From positions 33,800-97,799 of the forward strand of contig CALXKU010000009.1 in assembly GCA_944389025.1 (NCBI GenBank): a stretch of DNA of 64,000 nucleotides, in the 5' to 3' direction. The notes under the pieces are model-generated. The model was not told the origin of the DNA. It did no database searches and saw nothing but the letters and a program-made list of their open reading frames with translations. A program made the position numbers and the translations under genes. The DNA is from an uncultured Spirochaetaceae bacterium. GTDB lineage: Bacteria > Spirochaetota > Spirochaetia > Sphaerochaetales > Sphaerochaetaceae. Of this stretch, positions 8,927-18,004 are shown one piece after another. Within the stretch, counting starts at the first letter, position 1; every line of letters begins with the position of its first letter.

Positions 8927-10174
8927 GAAAATGCGGGAAACAGGTTTCTTCCTGATCTCGATGCGGGTAGAGCAGCCCTTGCCGAAAATGCTTTCCATCC
9001 TCTCTACGTACTTATCCACGAGATAGAGTGGAACATAGGCCTGGATCGTACCTGCGAATCCGCCCCCGTGCACACGGCTCGCACCGTCCCCGTCAAGTAC
9101 GTCCTCGCTCATTGCAAGTGCGATTGATAGCCCCTGGTCCTCCGGTGCACTGGATGGGTATACGTTCTGCAGATACTTGTAGGACGAGTTGCCGGACTCC
9201 TCAACAAGCATGAGGAAAGTGTCGATCGCTTCCTCTTTCAGCTCTTTGAGCATCATTGAAACCCTCTCATTCTCCTTGAAGAAATGATAGGCTCTCAGAA
9301 TCGCCCTGTCGTTGCCAACCTTCTTCCTTATATCTGCGATATTGCTGATGAAGTCGGAGTAGGAGACCTCCCTGAGATTGTTCTTGCCGAAATATGCGGC
9401 AACCATCCTCATCTCTGGAGGGACGGCAGCATACTCATGCGTGAGATCCGCATGGTTGCCTTTCGTATCCGTGATGATCATCGCATAGCCATGCTCTTCG
9501 AAATCTATTTCGAGTGGTGTGACGACAGGATTCTTCGGATCCTTGAAGTCAATACCGACGATTCCGCCATGTGCGCAGCTCATCTGATCCAGAAGTCCGC
9601 TCGGTTTTCCGAAGTACACGTTCTCCGCATACTGTCCGATCTTTGCGATCTCCACCGGACTGAGACTGTCTGAAGCGTAGAGGTTGTTAAAGATTTCTGC
9701 TGCAAGAACCTCGATTGCTGCGGAGCTTGAAAGGCCGGAACCTTTAAGTACCCTTGTTGTTGTGTTCGCCTGATAGCCGCTAACTTTGTATCCCCTGTCC
9801 TTGAATGCCCTTGCGATTCCCCTTATAAGGGCATGAGTCGTGTTCTTCTCTTCCTCTTTGACCTCAAGGTCTGAGATATCGACATCGACGACCGGGAAGC
9901 CTTCACTGGCTATTATTACCCTCTCATCATCTCTCTTGGAGACACAGGCGATCGTATCGAGATTGATCGTGGCTCCGATTACGAGTCCAAGGTTGTGGTC
10001 CGTATGGTTTCCTGCTATCTCACTCCTGCCTGCGGCGGAGAAAATCATGATGTCAGTCCTATTGAAAAGCTCCTCGTGTTTCTTCACAAGTGATGAGAAA
10101 CGCTCATCCATATCCTTCTCATCGTAGTTTCTTCCATAGAGCAGCGGGTACTCTGCATGCAGTTTATCAAACAT
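8924..10174 (-). CDS. galK: Galactokinase (GHMP kinase)
   Basis: Galactokinase phosphorylates galactose to galactose-1-phosphate in the Leloir pathway. The N-terminal GalK signature appears as GRSEIAGNHTDHN (residues 50-61), a variant of GRVNLIGEHTDY. The GHMP ATP-binding motif LKGSGLSSSAA lies at 143-153, and the C-terminal GGGFAGT motif is present. I start at 10174, where AAGGAGGAGCAA precedes the ATG. A longer in-frame extension to 10228 would overlap the recQ-like gene and lacks such a site. The resulting 416-residue length is slightly above the common 380-400. No galT or galE lies nearby, so the gene is not in a galactose operon here. Other GHMP sugar kinases remain possible. Confidence 0.88.
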   Translation of the reverse strand: MFDKLHAEYPLLYGRNYDEKDMDERFSSLVKKHEELFNRTDIMIFSAAGRSEIAGNHTDHNLGLVIGATINLDTIACVSKRDDERVIIASEGFPVVDVDISDLEVKEEEKNTTHALIRGIARAFKDRGYKVSGYQANTTTRVLKGSGLSSSAAIEVLAAEIFNNLYASDSLSPVEIAKIGQYAENVYFGKPSGLLDQMSCAHGGIVGIDFKDPKNPVVTPLEIDFEEHGYAMIITDTKGNHADLTHEYAAVPPEMRMVAAYFGKNNLREVSYSDFISNIADIRKKVGNDRAILRAYHFFKENERVSMMLKELKEEAIDTFLMLVEESGNSSYKYLQNVYPSSAPEDQGLSIALAMSEDVLDGDGASRVHGGGFAGTIQAYVPLYLVDKYVERMESIFGKGCSTRIEIRKKPVSRIF

Positions 10175-10224
10175 TTGCTCCTCCTTTTCCTCAATGATAG
10201 CAAGAAGGCGGTGAAAATGAAAGT

Positions 10225-11583
10225 TCATTTTGCCTTCCTTCCCCTTATAAGGTGCCCCAATACCACGATTATCTTTCTCTCCTTGATTAGTGTCCTGATT
10301 GCCTCTCTTATTTCTCTTTCATCCCATGTCCTGAGCTTTCTGAGCGATAGCAACGTGAAAAGGGAGTTTTTGGTAAGAATGAGGGGAAGGCGACTTACCA
10401 GGGAAAGTATTTCCTTCTCCCCCTCTGCCGTCTCATCCTCGCCAAGGCATTTCGAGCAGAATGCGCAGTCCTCTTTATCTTTCTCTCCCATGAGACGCAG
10501 AAGTTCTGCTCTTATGCACTTTTTCCCGGAAAAAACCCTTTTGAGCTTTCCCTTATCACTTTCACTGTAGAGGACTATGCTCCTTGTAAAGCCGTTATCC
10601 CTTCCACCGCGTCCTGCCTCCTGCAAGAAGGCTGCAGCATCATCCGGAGCGTGAATGTGTATGACCGTTCTTATGTCCTTCTTGTCTACCCCGAGGCCGT
10701 ATGCGTTTGTGGCGAACATTACAGCCTCCCGGCTTTTCCTGAACTCTTTTTCAAGGCGGATCTTCTCCTCCTTTTCAAGTCCCGCATGGTAGAAAAAGGA
10801 ATCATATGTCCCTCTTATCTTATCGTAATACTCTTCGCACTCCTTTCTGTAGTTGCAGAATACGAGGGCTGGTCGGCTTTCGTTTTTTCTAAGAAGGGCT
10901 ATGATATCAGCTCTTTTTGATAGGCTTCGTCTTGATGAGTAGAAAATGTTCGCCCTGTCCGCAGAAAGCCTTAGCAGTGATGCCTTCGGATTTGATAGCA
11001 CGTCGTGTTTCAATGCCTCAAGTATGCTCTCATCGGCTGTTGCCGTGAAGAGAAGTCTCTGATGAGCTCCTATCTCTCTGCTTATCCTCCCGATTTCTCT
11101 CATCGCTGGACGGAAGGAGGCCCATGAGATGGCCGTGTGCGCCTCATCAATTACGAAGAGCTCCGTTCTTCCTCTTAAAAAGGAGAGTGAATCTTTCTTT
11201 CCAAGGATTATCAGGCTCTCTATGTTCGTGATGAGTATGCTCGCCTCCATTTTTCTAAGCCTATCAAGCTCCCTCATCTTCTCATCCCTCCCCATCCCGC
11301 CTTTTATCATGGAATATGGTATCTTAGCCTCTTCAAGCCTTCTCGCCTGATCATTCATAAGGGAAAGAAGGGGATAGAGCAGTATGGTGTAGCTCTCTTT
11401 GAAGAGGAGGGCTGGAATCATGAAGCATAGGCTCTTTCCGCTTCCTGTTGGAAGAACCGTTATGCTGTCCGTCCTTTCATCTTTTCCGCTGTTCTCAATT
11501 ATGTTTCCTATGACTGCTATCTGATTCGGCATCAGGTAGCGTATGCCGAACCTCTCCAGCATGCTCTTTTCAATTTCCATCAT
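10225..11583 (-). CDS. recQ: RecQ-type ATP-dependent DNA helicase, short form
   Basis: A superfamily 2 helicase of 452 residues. Motif I is PTGSGKS (45-51), motif II is DEAH (146-149), motif III is LFTATADES, and motif VI is QEAGRGGRDN. Helicase motif 0 (RYLMPNQIAVI) fits RecQ, as does the zinc-site cysteine pattern after the helicase core (KCIRAELL... CAFCSKCLG). The length suggests loss or strong reduction of the winged-helix RQC part and complete absence of an HRDC domain; full RecQ has about 600 residues. It would unwind recombination and replication intermediates. Two ATGs are adjacent at the start. It is transcribed toward galK and away from the guanine deaminase. Confidence 0.85.
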   Translation of the reverse strand: MMEIEKSMLERFGIRYLMPNQIAVIGNIIENSGKDERTDSITVLPTGSGKSLCFMIPALLFKESYTILLYPLLSLMNDQARRLEEAKIPYSMIKGGMGRDEKMRELDRLRKMEASILITNIESLIILGKKDSLSFLRGRTELFVIDEAHTAISWASFRPAMREIGRISREIGAHQRLLFTATADESILEALKHDVLSNPKASLLRLSADRANIFYSSRRSLSKRADIIALLRKNESRPALVFCNYRKECEEYYDKIRGTYDSFFYHAGLEKEEKIRLEKEFRKSREAVMFATNAYGLGVDKKDIRTVIHIHAPDDAAAFLQEAGRGGRDNGFTRSIVLYSESDKGKLKRVFSGKKCIRAELLRLMGEKDKEDCAFCSKCLGEDETAEGEKEILSLVSRLPLILTKNSLFTLLSLRKLRTWDEREIREAIRTLIKERKIIVVLGHLIRGRKAK

Positions 11584-11675
11584 ACATATGAAAGGGTGAA
11601 AAACAGCATATTGTTCATTTTTGTCATTTGTATGGTAGTATATTATTGGGTCATGGCACTGGAAAGGAGGAGAGT

Positions 11676-12938
11676 ATGAAGGACTTTTATGTTTTGCATG
11701 GTGACATCCTCTATGCGGATGAGGAGAGGAGAATCAGGGAAGAAAGGGATTCTTATCTTGTCGTAAGAGACGGAAAGGTGGAGGAGATCACCTCCCGCAT
11801 TCCAGCATCCACAGCTGTGCTTGATTATGATGGCTGCCTTATAATTCCCGGTCTCATAGATCTGCATCTTCATGCTCCGCAGTACCAGTTTGCAGGCCTC
11901 TTTATGGATAAGGAGCTGCTTGAGTGGCTTAACAGCCATACATTCCCAGAGGAGGGGAAATACGCGGATCTGTCCTATGCGAGAAAGGCTTACTCCATAT
12001 TCGTATCAGATCTGGTTCAAAGCGAGACTACACGTTTCTCTGCCTTTGCGACAATCCATGAGGATGCCTCTCTGCTTCTTTCTTCCATGCTTGAGGAGAG
12101 CGGGCTTTCAGGGTATGTGGGAAAGGTGAACATGGATTCAAACTCTCCAGATTACCTTACTGAGGATACCGAGGAGTCGATCTCATCAACCATTTCATTC
12201 ATTGAGAGGATGAAGGATTTTAAGAATGTCCGTCCTATAATCACCCCCCGCTTCATCCCATCATGCTCAAAGAGGCTTTTAATTGAGCTTGGAAAGATAT
12301 CGGAGAGTCGTCACCTCCCAGTACAGTCCCATCTCGATGAGAACATAAGCGAGATAGAGTGGGTGAGAGAGCTTGTTCCTGAGAGCAGGAACTATGCGGA
12401 CGCATATAGGGCGCATGGGCTCTGGGGCAGGGAGAAAACAATCATGGCGCATGTCGTATGGCCATCCGATGAGGAGTATGAACTGCTAAAGAACTCTAAT
12501 ATATATGTTGCTCACAGCCCGTCGAGCAACAGCAATCTCTCAAGCGGGATCGCACCTGTGAGGAAGATGCTTGACAGTGGCATAAAGATAGCTCTCGCAA
12601 CGGATGTCGCAGGCGGCTCGAGCCTCTCAATCATGAGGATGATGACCCATGCCGTAGAGGTCAGCAAGCTCTACTACCGCTATGTGGATAGTACAATGAG
12701 GCCTCTTACATTTTCTGAGGTGTTTTACATCGCAACCCGTATGGCCGGCTCGTTCTTCGGCTCTGTAGGCTCATTCGATGAGGGCATGGATGCCGATATC
12801 CTTGTTCTAGACACCTCTGGCATCCACACCTCCATATATGAAGAGCTCTCCCTTTCAGAACGTCTTGAGCTCTATGCCTACCGCAGGGCGGGCAGTCCTC
12901 TCAAAGCCAAATTCGTAAAGGGTAGGAAAATATTATAG
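11676..12938 (+). CDS. guaD: Guanine deaminase (amidohydrolase family)
   Basis: This 420-residue zinc amidohydrolase should convert guanine to xanthine. The metal-binding HxH is in IDLHLHAPQYQF (H64, H66), and the PQ.QFAG segment followed by WLNSHTFPEE is typical of guanine deaminase. Later metal or active-site positions are VQSHLDEN, MAHVVWP and LATDVAGGSS (catalytic Asp). I start at 11676 because GGAAAGGAGGAG lies just upstream; the longer frame from 11628 has no such signal. The end overlaps the 3' end of nrdB tail to tail by 6 bases. The gene appears to be a single-gene unit for purine salvage. Confidence 0.88.
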   Translation: MKDFYVLHGDILYADEERRIREERDSYLVVRDGKVEEITSRIPASTAVLDYDGCLIIPGLIDLHLHAPQYQFAGLFMDKELLEWLNSHTFPEEGKYADLSYARKAYSIFVSDLVQSETTRFSAFATIHEDASLLLSSMLEESGLSGYVGKVNMDSNSPDYLTEDTEESISSTISFIERMKDFKNVRPIITPRFIPSCSKRLLIELGKISESRHLPVQSHLDENISEIEWVRELVPESRNYADAYRAHGLWGREKTIMAHVVWPSDEEYELLKNSNIYVAHSPSSNSNLSSGIAPVRKMLDSGIKIALATDVAGGSSLSIMRMMTHAVEVSKLYYRYVDSTMRPLTFSEVFYIATRMAGSFFGSVGSFDEGMDADILVLDTSGIHTSIYEELSLSERLELYAYRRAGSPLKAKFVKGRKIL

Positions 12939-13976
12939 GTCGTCAACGAGCGCGGTCGCTTTCGCATATGCGGTGCTTCGCGCTTCGAAGAAGTCGGTTT
13001 TAACCATGTTCGCATTCGAATACTGGCCGACCCATGCCATGTCCTCTGGCTCACTCTCGTATCCGGGGTAGAGGGTATCGAATCCAAGACTCGTCCACCT
13101 CAGGTTCCCAAGGTATGTGATATAATCTGTGAGCATCTTCTTATTGAGCCCCGGGATCTCGTCTCCTATGACGTAGTGCCCCCATTCGATCTCCTGTCGC
13201 ACTCCCTCTTCAAGCATCGCCTTGTATACTTCTATCTTATCTGGAGTGAACATCTCGCTCTCTTCCTTCTTAAGCTCAAGTATTATGTTCCTGAACAGCC
13301 AGAGATGGGTGTTCTCATCACGGTTTATGTACCTTATCTCCTGTGCCGAGCCTGGCATCTTCCCGTTTCTTGAGAGATTGTAGAAGAACATGAAACCGGA
13401 GTAGAAATATATGCCCTCGAGAATGTAGTTCGCGAACATCACCTTTATAAGATGGAAAAGGTCCCTGTGTTCCAGGAAATCGTTGTAACAGGCCCCGATG
13501 AACGTGTTCCTCCTTAAAAGGTGCTCATCATCCTTCCACTGGAAGAGTATGCTGTCCCTCTCGTTCGGAGAGCAGATGGTATCGAGCATGTACGAGTAGC
13601 TCTGCGAGTGTATGCACTCCTGGAATGTCTGGATGTGCAGGCAGAGGTTGACCTCGTTTGCCGTGATGTACTCTCCTACGTTAGGCAGGTTCGCAGTCTG
13701 GAGCGAGTCGAGGAAGACAAGGAATGAGAGGATCTTGTCATAAGCCTTCCTCTCTGCGGGAAGGAGCTTATGGTAATCCTTGAGGTCCTGATTGAGATTG
13801 ATCTCCTCCGGAATCCAGAAGTTGTTCATGGCCTGTCGGTACCAGTCGCTGGTCCATGTGTATTTGAGATTGTTGAAATCGTTGAGATTCGTGGTGTTAC
13901 CACCGATCATGCGCCTTTTTAGCACATCCGTATCCCCCTCAGGATTGAAGAGGGGCTTATGTTTCAGTTCTTCCAT
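12933..13976 (-). CDS. nrdB: Class I ribonucleoside-diphosphate reductase, small (radical) subunit
   Basis: The R2 subunit houses the dimetal site and radical generator for the class I reductase; 347 residues. Predicted metal ligands are Asp90 (FLDSLQTANLPN), Glu120 and His123 (QECIHSQSY), Glu187 (LEGIYFY), and Glu221/His224 (RDENTH). The radical Tyr equivalent is Tyr127, so it is not a Tyr-less (class Ic) enzyme by this criterion. The GAGGAG ribosome binding site overlaps the nrdA stop codon, 9 bases before its own ATG, so it is cotranscribed and probably coupled with nrdA. Whether the cofactor is Fe/Fe, Mn/Fe or Mn/Mn cannot be told from sequence. Confidence 0.96.
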   Translation of the reverse strand: MEELKHKPLFNPEGDTDVLKRRMIGGNTTNLNDFNNLKYTWTSDWYRQAMNNFWIPEEINLNQDLKDYHKLLPAERKAYDKILSFLVFLDSLQTANLPNVGEYITANEVNLCLHIQTFQECIHSQSYSYMLDTICSPNERDSILFQWKDDEHLLRRNTFIGACYNDFLEHRDLFHLIKVMFANYILEGIYFYSGFMFFYNLSRNGKMPGSAQEIRYINRDENTHLWLFRNIILELKKEESEMFTPDKIEVYKAMLEEGVRQEIEWGHYVIGDEIPGLNKKMLTDYITYLGNLRWTSLGFDTLYPGYESEPEDMAWVGQYSNANMVKTDFFEARSTAYAKATALVDDL

Positions 13977-13985
13977 AGTATCTCC

Positions 13986-16502
13986 TCAGGATGAGCAGGA
14001 CTCGCACTCTTCAACTTCAAGCGACTTGCTCCTGATGTAGTAAATCGTCTTGACGCCTTTCTCCCATGCGAGCAGGTAAAGAGAGAGTACCTGTTTCATC
14101 GTGTAATCGTTCGTTATGTATAGGTTCATCGACTGAGCCTGGTCTATGTGACGTTGTCTTATGGCAGAGGCAAGGACGGACCAGCTCTGGTCGATCTCAT
14201 GTGCGTTCTTGTAATACCACCAAGTCTGAGGACTAAGTTCGGGTGCAAGTCGTGCAAGCATCTCTCCCTTCTTCTCCTCATAGAAGAATCTCTTCATGAC
14301 AGGGTCGACTCCTGCGCTTGTTCCCGCGATGATGCTAGTACTGCTTGTCGGTGCGATGGCGAGAAGGTATGCGTTTCTCATGCCGTACTCTTTAACCTTC
14401 TTTTCAACCGCCTTCCACTCCGGACTCTCGTAACCCCTTCTTCTGAAGAAAAGGCCGCTTTCCCATTCGGAGCCCAGGAAGAACTCGTATGAGCCTTTCT
14501 CGCTTGCAATCTCGCTAGACTCGTCTATGGCGGCAAAGCTTATACGCTCGAACACCTTATCGACGAAATCAAGGTGCTCCTGGCTTTCCCATCTGATTCC
14601 GTTCTTTGCGAGCATATGGTGGTATCCCGATACCCCGAGACCGATTGCGCGGTATCGCCTGTTCGTGTATTTGGCGTATTCAAGAGGGTAGAAGTTGAGA
14701 TCTATGACGTTATCAAGCGCCCTTACGGCGGTCCTTACGATGCCCTCCAGCTCCCCCTCTTTTCTCACATCTATGTTTCCAAGGGAAAGGGAGGCGAGAT
14801 TGCAGACGACGAAATCTCCAGGCCTTGTCTTCGTCACGATCACAGGATCCCCGTCCTCGCTCTCCATCTTTATGGATATTTCCTCTATTGCGGACATGTT
14901 CTGTGCAATCTCGGTGCAGAGGTTTGACGAATAGATCATTCCGACATGCTTATTCGGATTGGCCCTGTTTACAGCATCCCTGTTGAAGGCGAACGGGGTA
15001 CCGGTTTCAACCGCACTCTTAAGTATGAGGCGTACAATCTCCTTTACGCTCATGACCCTCTTTCTGATTCTCGAGTCTTTAACGCAGTCAAGGTATCTCT
15101 TCTCCCATTCCTCTCCCCAGTAGTCCTCAAGAGCATACCCTTTTATCGTCAGAATCTCATGAGGACACATCATGTACCAGGGCGCGTCCAGATTCTCCTT
15201 TGCAAGACGCCAGAAATAGTCGGGGTAACAGACTGCTGGAAATACGTCGTGGGCTTTCATCCTGTCGTCCCCGTTATTGGTCCTGAGATTCAGGAATTCG
15301 GGAAGGTCACGATGCCAGACATCCAGATATACCGCGACAGCCCCGCTTCTCACTCCGAGCTGATCCACGGCTACGGCGGTGTCGTTTACAAGTCTGATCC
15401 AGCGTATTATGCCGCCAGCGGCACCTTCAAAGCCCCTTATGGCAGAGCCGTTCGCCCTTACTTTTCCAAAATAGAGTCCCATCCCCCCGCCATATTTAGA
15501 TACCTTGGCGAAATTATCGAGACTTCTGTATATCCCGTTGAGACTGTCTGGTACGACATCTATGAAGCAGGATGAGAGCTGATGGAAAGGCTTTCTCGCA
15601 TTAGATAGCGTTGGGGTCGCCATTGTGACCTGAAGCCGGGATAGCATGTCATAAAATTTTTTCACATAGCCCATCCTGTCCTTCGTCTCATTTATAGCGA
15701 GGTGAAGTGCTATTGAGAGGAACATCTCCTCCGGGGTCTCAAGAAGTTCTCCCTGATGGCTTTTTATGACATAGCGCTTTAAAAGGAGCTCAAGGCCAGC
15801 ATATGTGAAAAGGTTCTCCCTCTCCTCGTCTATGAAAGTCACGGCCATCTCTATCTCATCTTTTGAATAGCCTTTTAAGATGTATGTTCCGTAGAGACCC
15901 TCAGATGCAAGGTACGAGATCTTATCATAGAAGGATGAAATGTGCCTCTTTTCCATCGAAGATCTGAGATCTTTCTTGAAAGAGTAGTTCAGAAAGCGTG
16001 CTGCGATTATCTCCCACTTCGGGAACTCAGGCTTCGTGAGCTCTACAGCTGCCTTGATAAGAGCATCCCTCTTTTCCTTATCACTCATTCCGCCCTTATA
16101 GAAAGAGAGGAACTTGTTCTCAAGTATCCTCAGCGAGTACTCCTGCTGCGGAAACTCCTTCTGTATGCGGATGAGAGAGCTCTCTATGTCCTCTTCCTTG
16201 AAAGCGGCTATGAGATTCGCTCTCTCCTCCCTGAGTCTCGTTCTCTCCTCTCTGAAGAGTATGTAGCCCCTTGCGGTTTTGAAGAACCCCTTTTCCATGA
16301 GGGCTTCTTCCACCTTGTCCTGTATTGTCTCGACCTCAGAACCTTCCTTCTTGCCGAGCTTCTCCTCGACAGTATCAAGAAGGAGGGAAAGGGTTTTCTC
16401 ATCACACTTCTCCCCGGAGGCTGAGAATGCCTTTCTCATGGCATTCACGATCTTCTGGGAATCATAATTCTCTTTCTTTCCGTCTCTTTTGATTATTGTC
16501 AT
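13986..16502 (-). CDS. nrdA: Class I ribonucleoside-diphosphate reductase, large (catalytic) subunit
   Basis: The R1 subunit reduces ribonucleoside diphosphates; 838 residues. An ATP-cone allosteric domain fills the first 90 or so residues (IIKRDGKKENYDSQKIVNAMRKAF). Active-site motifs are SSCFIDVV (redox Cys), NLCTE (radical Cys with Asn and Glu) and VCNLASLSLGN (second redox Cys). The glycine-rich KYGGGMGLYFG substrate loop and APTSSTSIIAGTS are present. The C-terminus ends in ECESCSS, with the CxxC-like pair that re-reduces the active site through thioredoxin or glutaredoxin. It is first in an nrdA-nrdB operon. I found no convincing NrdR boxes upstream. Confidence 0.97.
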   Translation of the reverse strand: MTIIKRDGKKENYDSQKIVNAMRKAFSASGEKCDEKTLSLLLDTVEEKLGKKEGSEVETIQDKVEEALMEKGFFKTARGYILFREERTRLREERANLIAAFKEEDIESSLIRIQKEFPQQEYSLRILENKFLSFYKGGMSDKEKRDALIKAAVELTKPEFPKWEIIAARFLNYSFKKDLRSSMEKRHISSFYDKISYLASEGLYGTYILKGYSKDEIEMAVTFIDEERENLFTYAGLELLLKRYVIKSHQGELLETPEEMFLSIALHLAINETKDRMGYVKKFYDMLSRLQVTMATPTLSNARKPFHQLSSCFIDVVPDSLNGIYRSLDNFAKVSKYGGGMGLYFGKVRANGSAIRGFEGAAGGIIRWIRLVNDTAVAVDQLGVRSGAVAVYLDVWHRDLPEFLNLRTNNGDDRMKAHDVFPAVCYPDYFWRLAKENLDAPWYMMCPHEILTIKGYALEDYWGEEWEKRYLDCVKDSRIRKRVMSVKEIVRLILKSAVETGTPFAFNRDAVNRANPNKHVGMIYSSNLCTEIAQNMSAIEEISIKMESEDGDPVIVTKTRPGDFVVCNLASLSLGNIDVRKEGELEGIVRTAVRALDNVIDLNFYPLEYAKYTNRRYRAIGLGVSGYHHMLAKNGIRWESQEHLDFVDKVFERISFAAIDESSEIASEKGSYEFFLGSEWESGLFFRRRGYESPEWKAVEKKVKEYGMRNAYLLAIAPTSSTSIIAGTSAGVDPVMKRFFYEEKKGEMLARLAPELSPQTWWYYKNAHEIDQSWSVLASAIRQRHIDQAQSMNLYITNDYTMKQVLSLYLLAWEKGVKTIYYIRSKSLEVEECESCSS

Positions 16503-16629
16503 TAGCTTTCCTAAATAGAAATGATTATCAAAAAGATGATATAGGAAAGGGGTGAAATGAGAAAGAGGTTTTTAAAAAATATTGTTTCTTCCTTCCCGTT
16601 TTGGATTATCATGGAAGGGGGAGAGTATT

Positions 16630-17418
16630 ATGATAAGAAAGGCCTCGTATAAAGGTTCGTGGTATCCGGAAGATGTCAGTGATCTGGATAGGCTTTGCAA
16701 AACCGATGGCAGCGGGGAGATTAGGGCGGCAATCCTTCCTCATGCAGGGCTCATTTACAGCGCTCCGCTTATAAGCGCCTTCTTTCAGAATCTGAGGGAA
16801 GAGATACAGCGTGTGATAATCATAAGCCCGTCACATTACTATCCTCTTATGGATGGCATTTTTTATAGCTCATCGTTTTCTCGCTCCGAGACTCCATACG
16901 GCCTAATTACCAATTTCCCGTTTCCTCTTTCATCCGTTCCTTTCGATGATGCCGTTTCCCGTGAGCACGGGATAGAGATGTTTCTTCCATTTGTTGCAAA
17001 AAAGAAGCTCTCCGTCTCCTATGCGCTGCTATCCAGGGTTAAAAGCCATGATGATGTTGTGAAAAGGGGAGAGGCCATTGCCGCTTTGATGGATGAGAAG
17101 ACCGCATTTATCGCAAGTAGTGATTTTACCCATTACGGCAGGCGTTTCGGCTATACCCCATATGGCAATTATGCACTAGAGAGAGTGAAGGATAGCGACT
17201 ATAAAATCGCTTCCTCTCTTGCTGCCGGAGATACGGAGGGTGTTTTCTCCATTCATGAGAATACCACAATATGCGGCATAGCCGGTGCGATGATACTTTC
17301 TTATGCGGCTAAATTGAAAGGTCTGAAAGGAGAGGTGGGAGACCACTATACCTCGTATGATGTATACCCGGATTGTGCTGATGATTTCGTTTCCTATTTC
17401 GATGTGTTCTGGAAGTAA
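16630..17418 (+). CDS. amrB: AmmeMemoRadiSam system protein B (MEMO1 family)
   Basis: A 262-residue MEMO-family protein, related to extradiol dioxygenases and to eukaryotic MEMO1. The residues matching the human MEMO1 metal pocket are kept: His38 in LPHAGLIYS, His69 in SPSHYYP, His168 in DFTHYGRRFGY and Cys215 in ICGIAGA. I start at 16630 because GGGGGAGAG lies upstream; a longer frame from 16582 has no ribosome binding site. It is followed 46 bases later by the AMMECR1 gene and then the radical SAM gene, the three-part set that names the system. The biochemical function of the bacterial set is unestablished. Confidence 0.9.
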   Translation: MIRKASYKGSWYPEDVSDLDRLCKTDGSGEIRAAILPHAGLIYSAPLISAFFQNLREEIQRVIIISPSHYYPLMDGIFYSSSFSRSETPYGLITNFPFPLSSVPFDDAVSREHGIEMFLPFVAKKKLSVSYALLSRVKSHDDVVKRGEAIAALMDEKTAFIASSDFTHYGRRFGYTPYGNYALERVKDSDYKIASSLAAGDTEGVFSIHENTTICGIAGAMILSYAAKLKGLKGEVGDHYTSYDVYPDCADDFVSYFDVFWK

Positions 17419-17464
17419 TGCACCATAAGCCGCAATATAAAAGATAGCAGGAGGCAGAAAAGAG

Positions 17465-18004
17465 ATGGAAACAGTAAAAAGCAAAGAGGAGAAGAGAAGG
17501 CTTCTTGATTTCGCGTATCGTGCCCTTTCATCGCTCTTTGATTCCGGCGCTCTTGAGATTCCGGAAAGTGATACTGAGTGCGGAGCATTCGTGACACTTA
17601 GAAAGAAAGGTGCACTAAGGGGATGCATAGGCTACATGGTCGCGATTGCACCGCTATATAAGATGATAGCCTCCCTTGTCCGCGATGCCGCATTCAATGA
17701 TTACAGATTCCCACCGCTGAGAAAAGAGGAAGTCAAGGATATTAGCATTGAGATATCACTTTTAAGCCCGATGAGAAGGATTGAAAGCCTTGATGAGTTC
17801 ACCCTCGGCAGGGACGGCCTTCTTATGAGCCTAAATGGGAGAAGGGCGGTTTTCCTTCCATCCGTTGCCACCGAGACAGGCTGGGATGAGAGGACTTTTC
17901 TTGAGGAGCTTTCAATGAAAGCGGGACTTGAAAGGAACGCCTATAAGAATCCAGGGGCAGCTTTTGATATTTTCCAGGCTGAGGTGATTAGCGATGAGAT
18001 GTGA
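17465..18004 (+). CDS. amrA: AmmeMemoRadiSam system protein A (AMMECR1 domain)
   Basis: A 179-residue protein with a single AMMECR1 domain. The conserved core LRGCIGY (51-57) is followed by PLYKMIASLVRDAAFNDYRFPPL, the hallmark segment of the family. EISLLSPMRRI and the C-terminal region VFLPSVATETGWDERTFLEELSMKAGL complete the normal domain. The family is conserved from archaea to humans without a proven reaction; the invariant Cys in RGCIG suggests chemistry. It overlaps the downstream radical SAM gene by 11 bases, a strong sign of coupled translation and shared function. Confidence 0.92.
   Translation: METVKSKEEKRRLLDFAYRALSSLFDSGALEIPESDTECGAFVTLRKKGALRGCIGYMVAIAPLYKMIASLVRDAAFNDYRFPPLRKEEVKDISIEISLLSPMRRIESLDEFTLGRDGLLMSLNGRRAVFLPSVATETGWDERTFLEELSMKAGLERNAYKNPGAAFDIFQAEVISDEM

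Noticed and set aside
16503..16629. Possible Fur-like (TGATAATCATT) or NrdR-like site before nrdA
   Set aside because: Only half of a Fur box is present, and the best NrdR alignment (about 11 of 16) in this AT-rich stretch has no partner at 31 bp.
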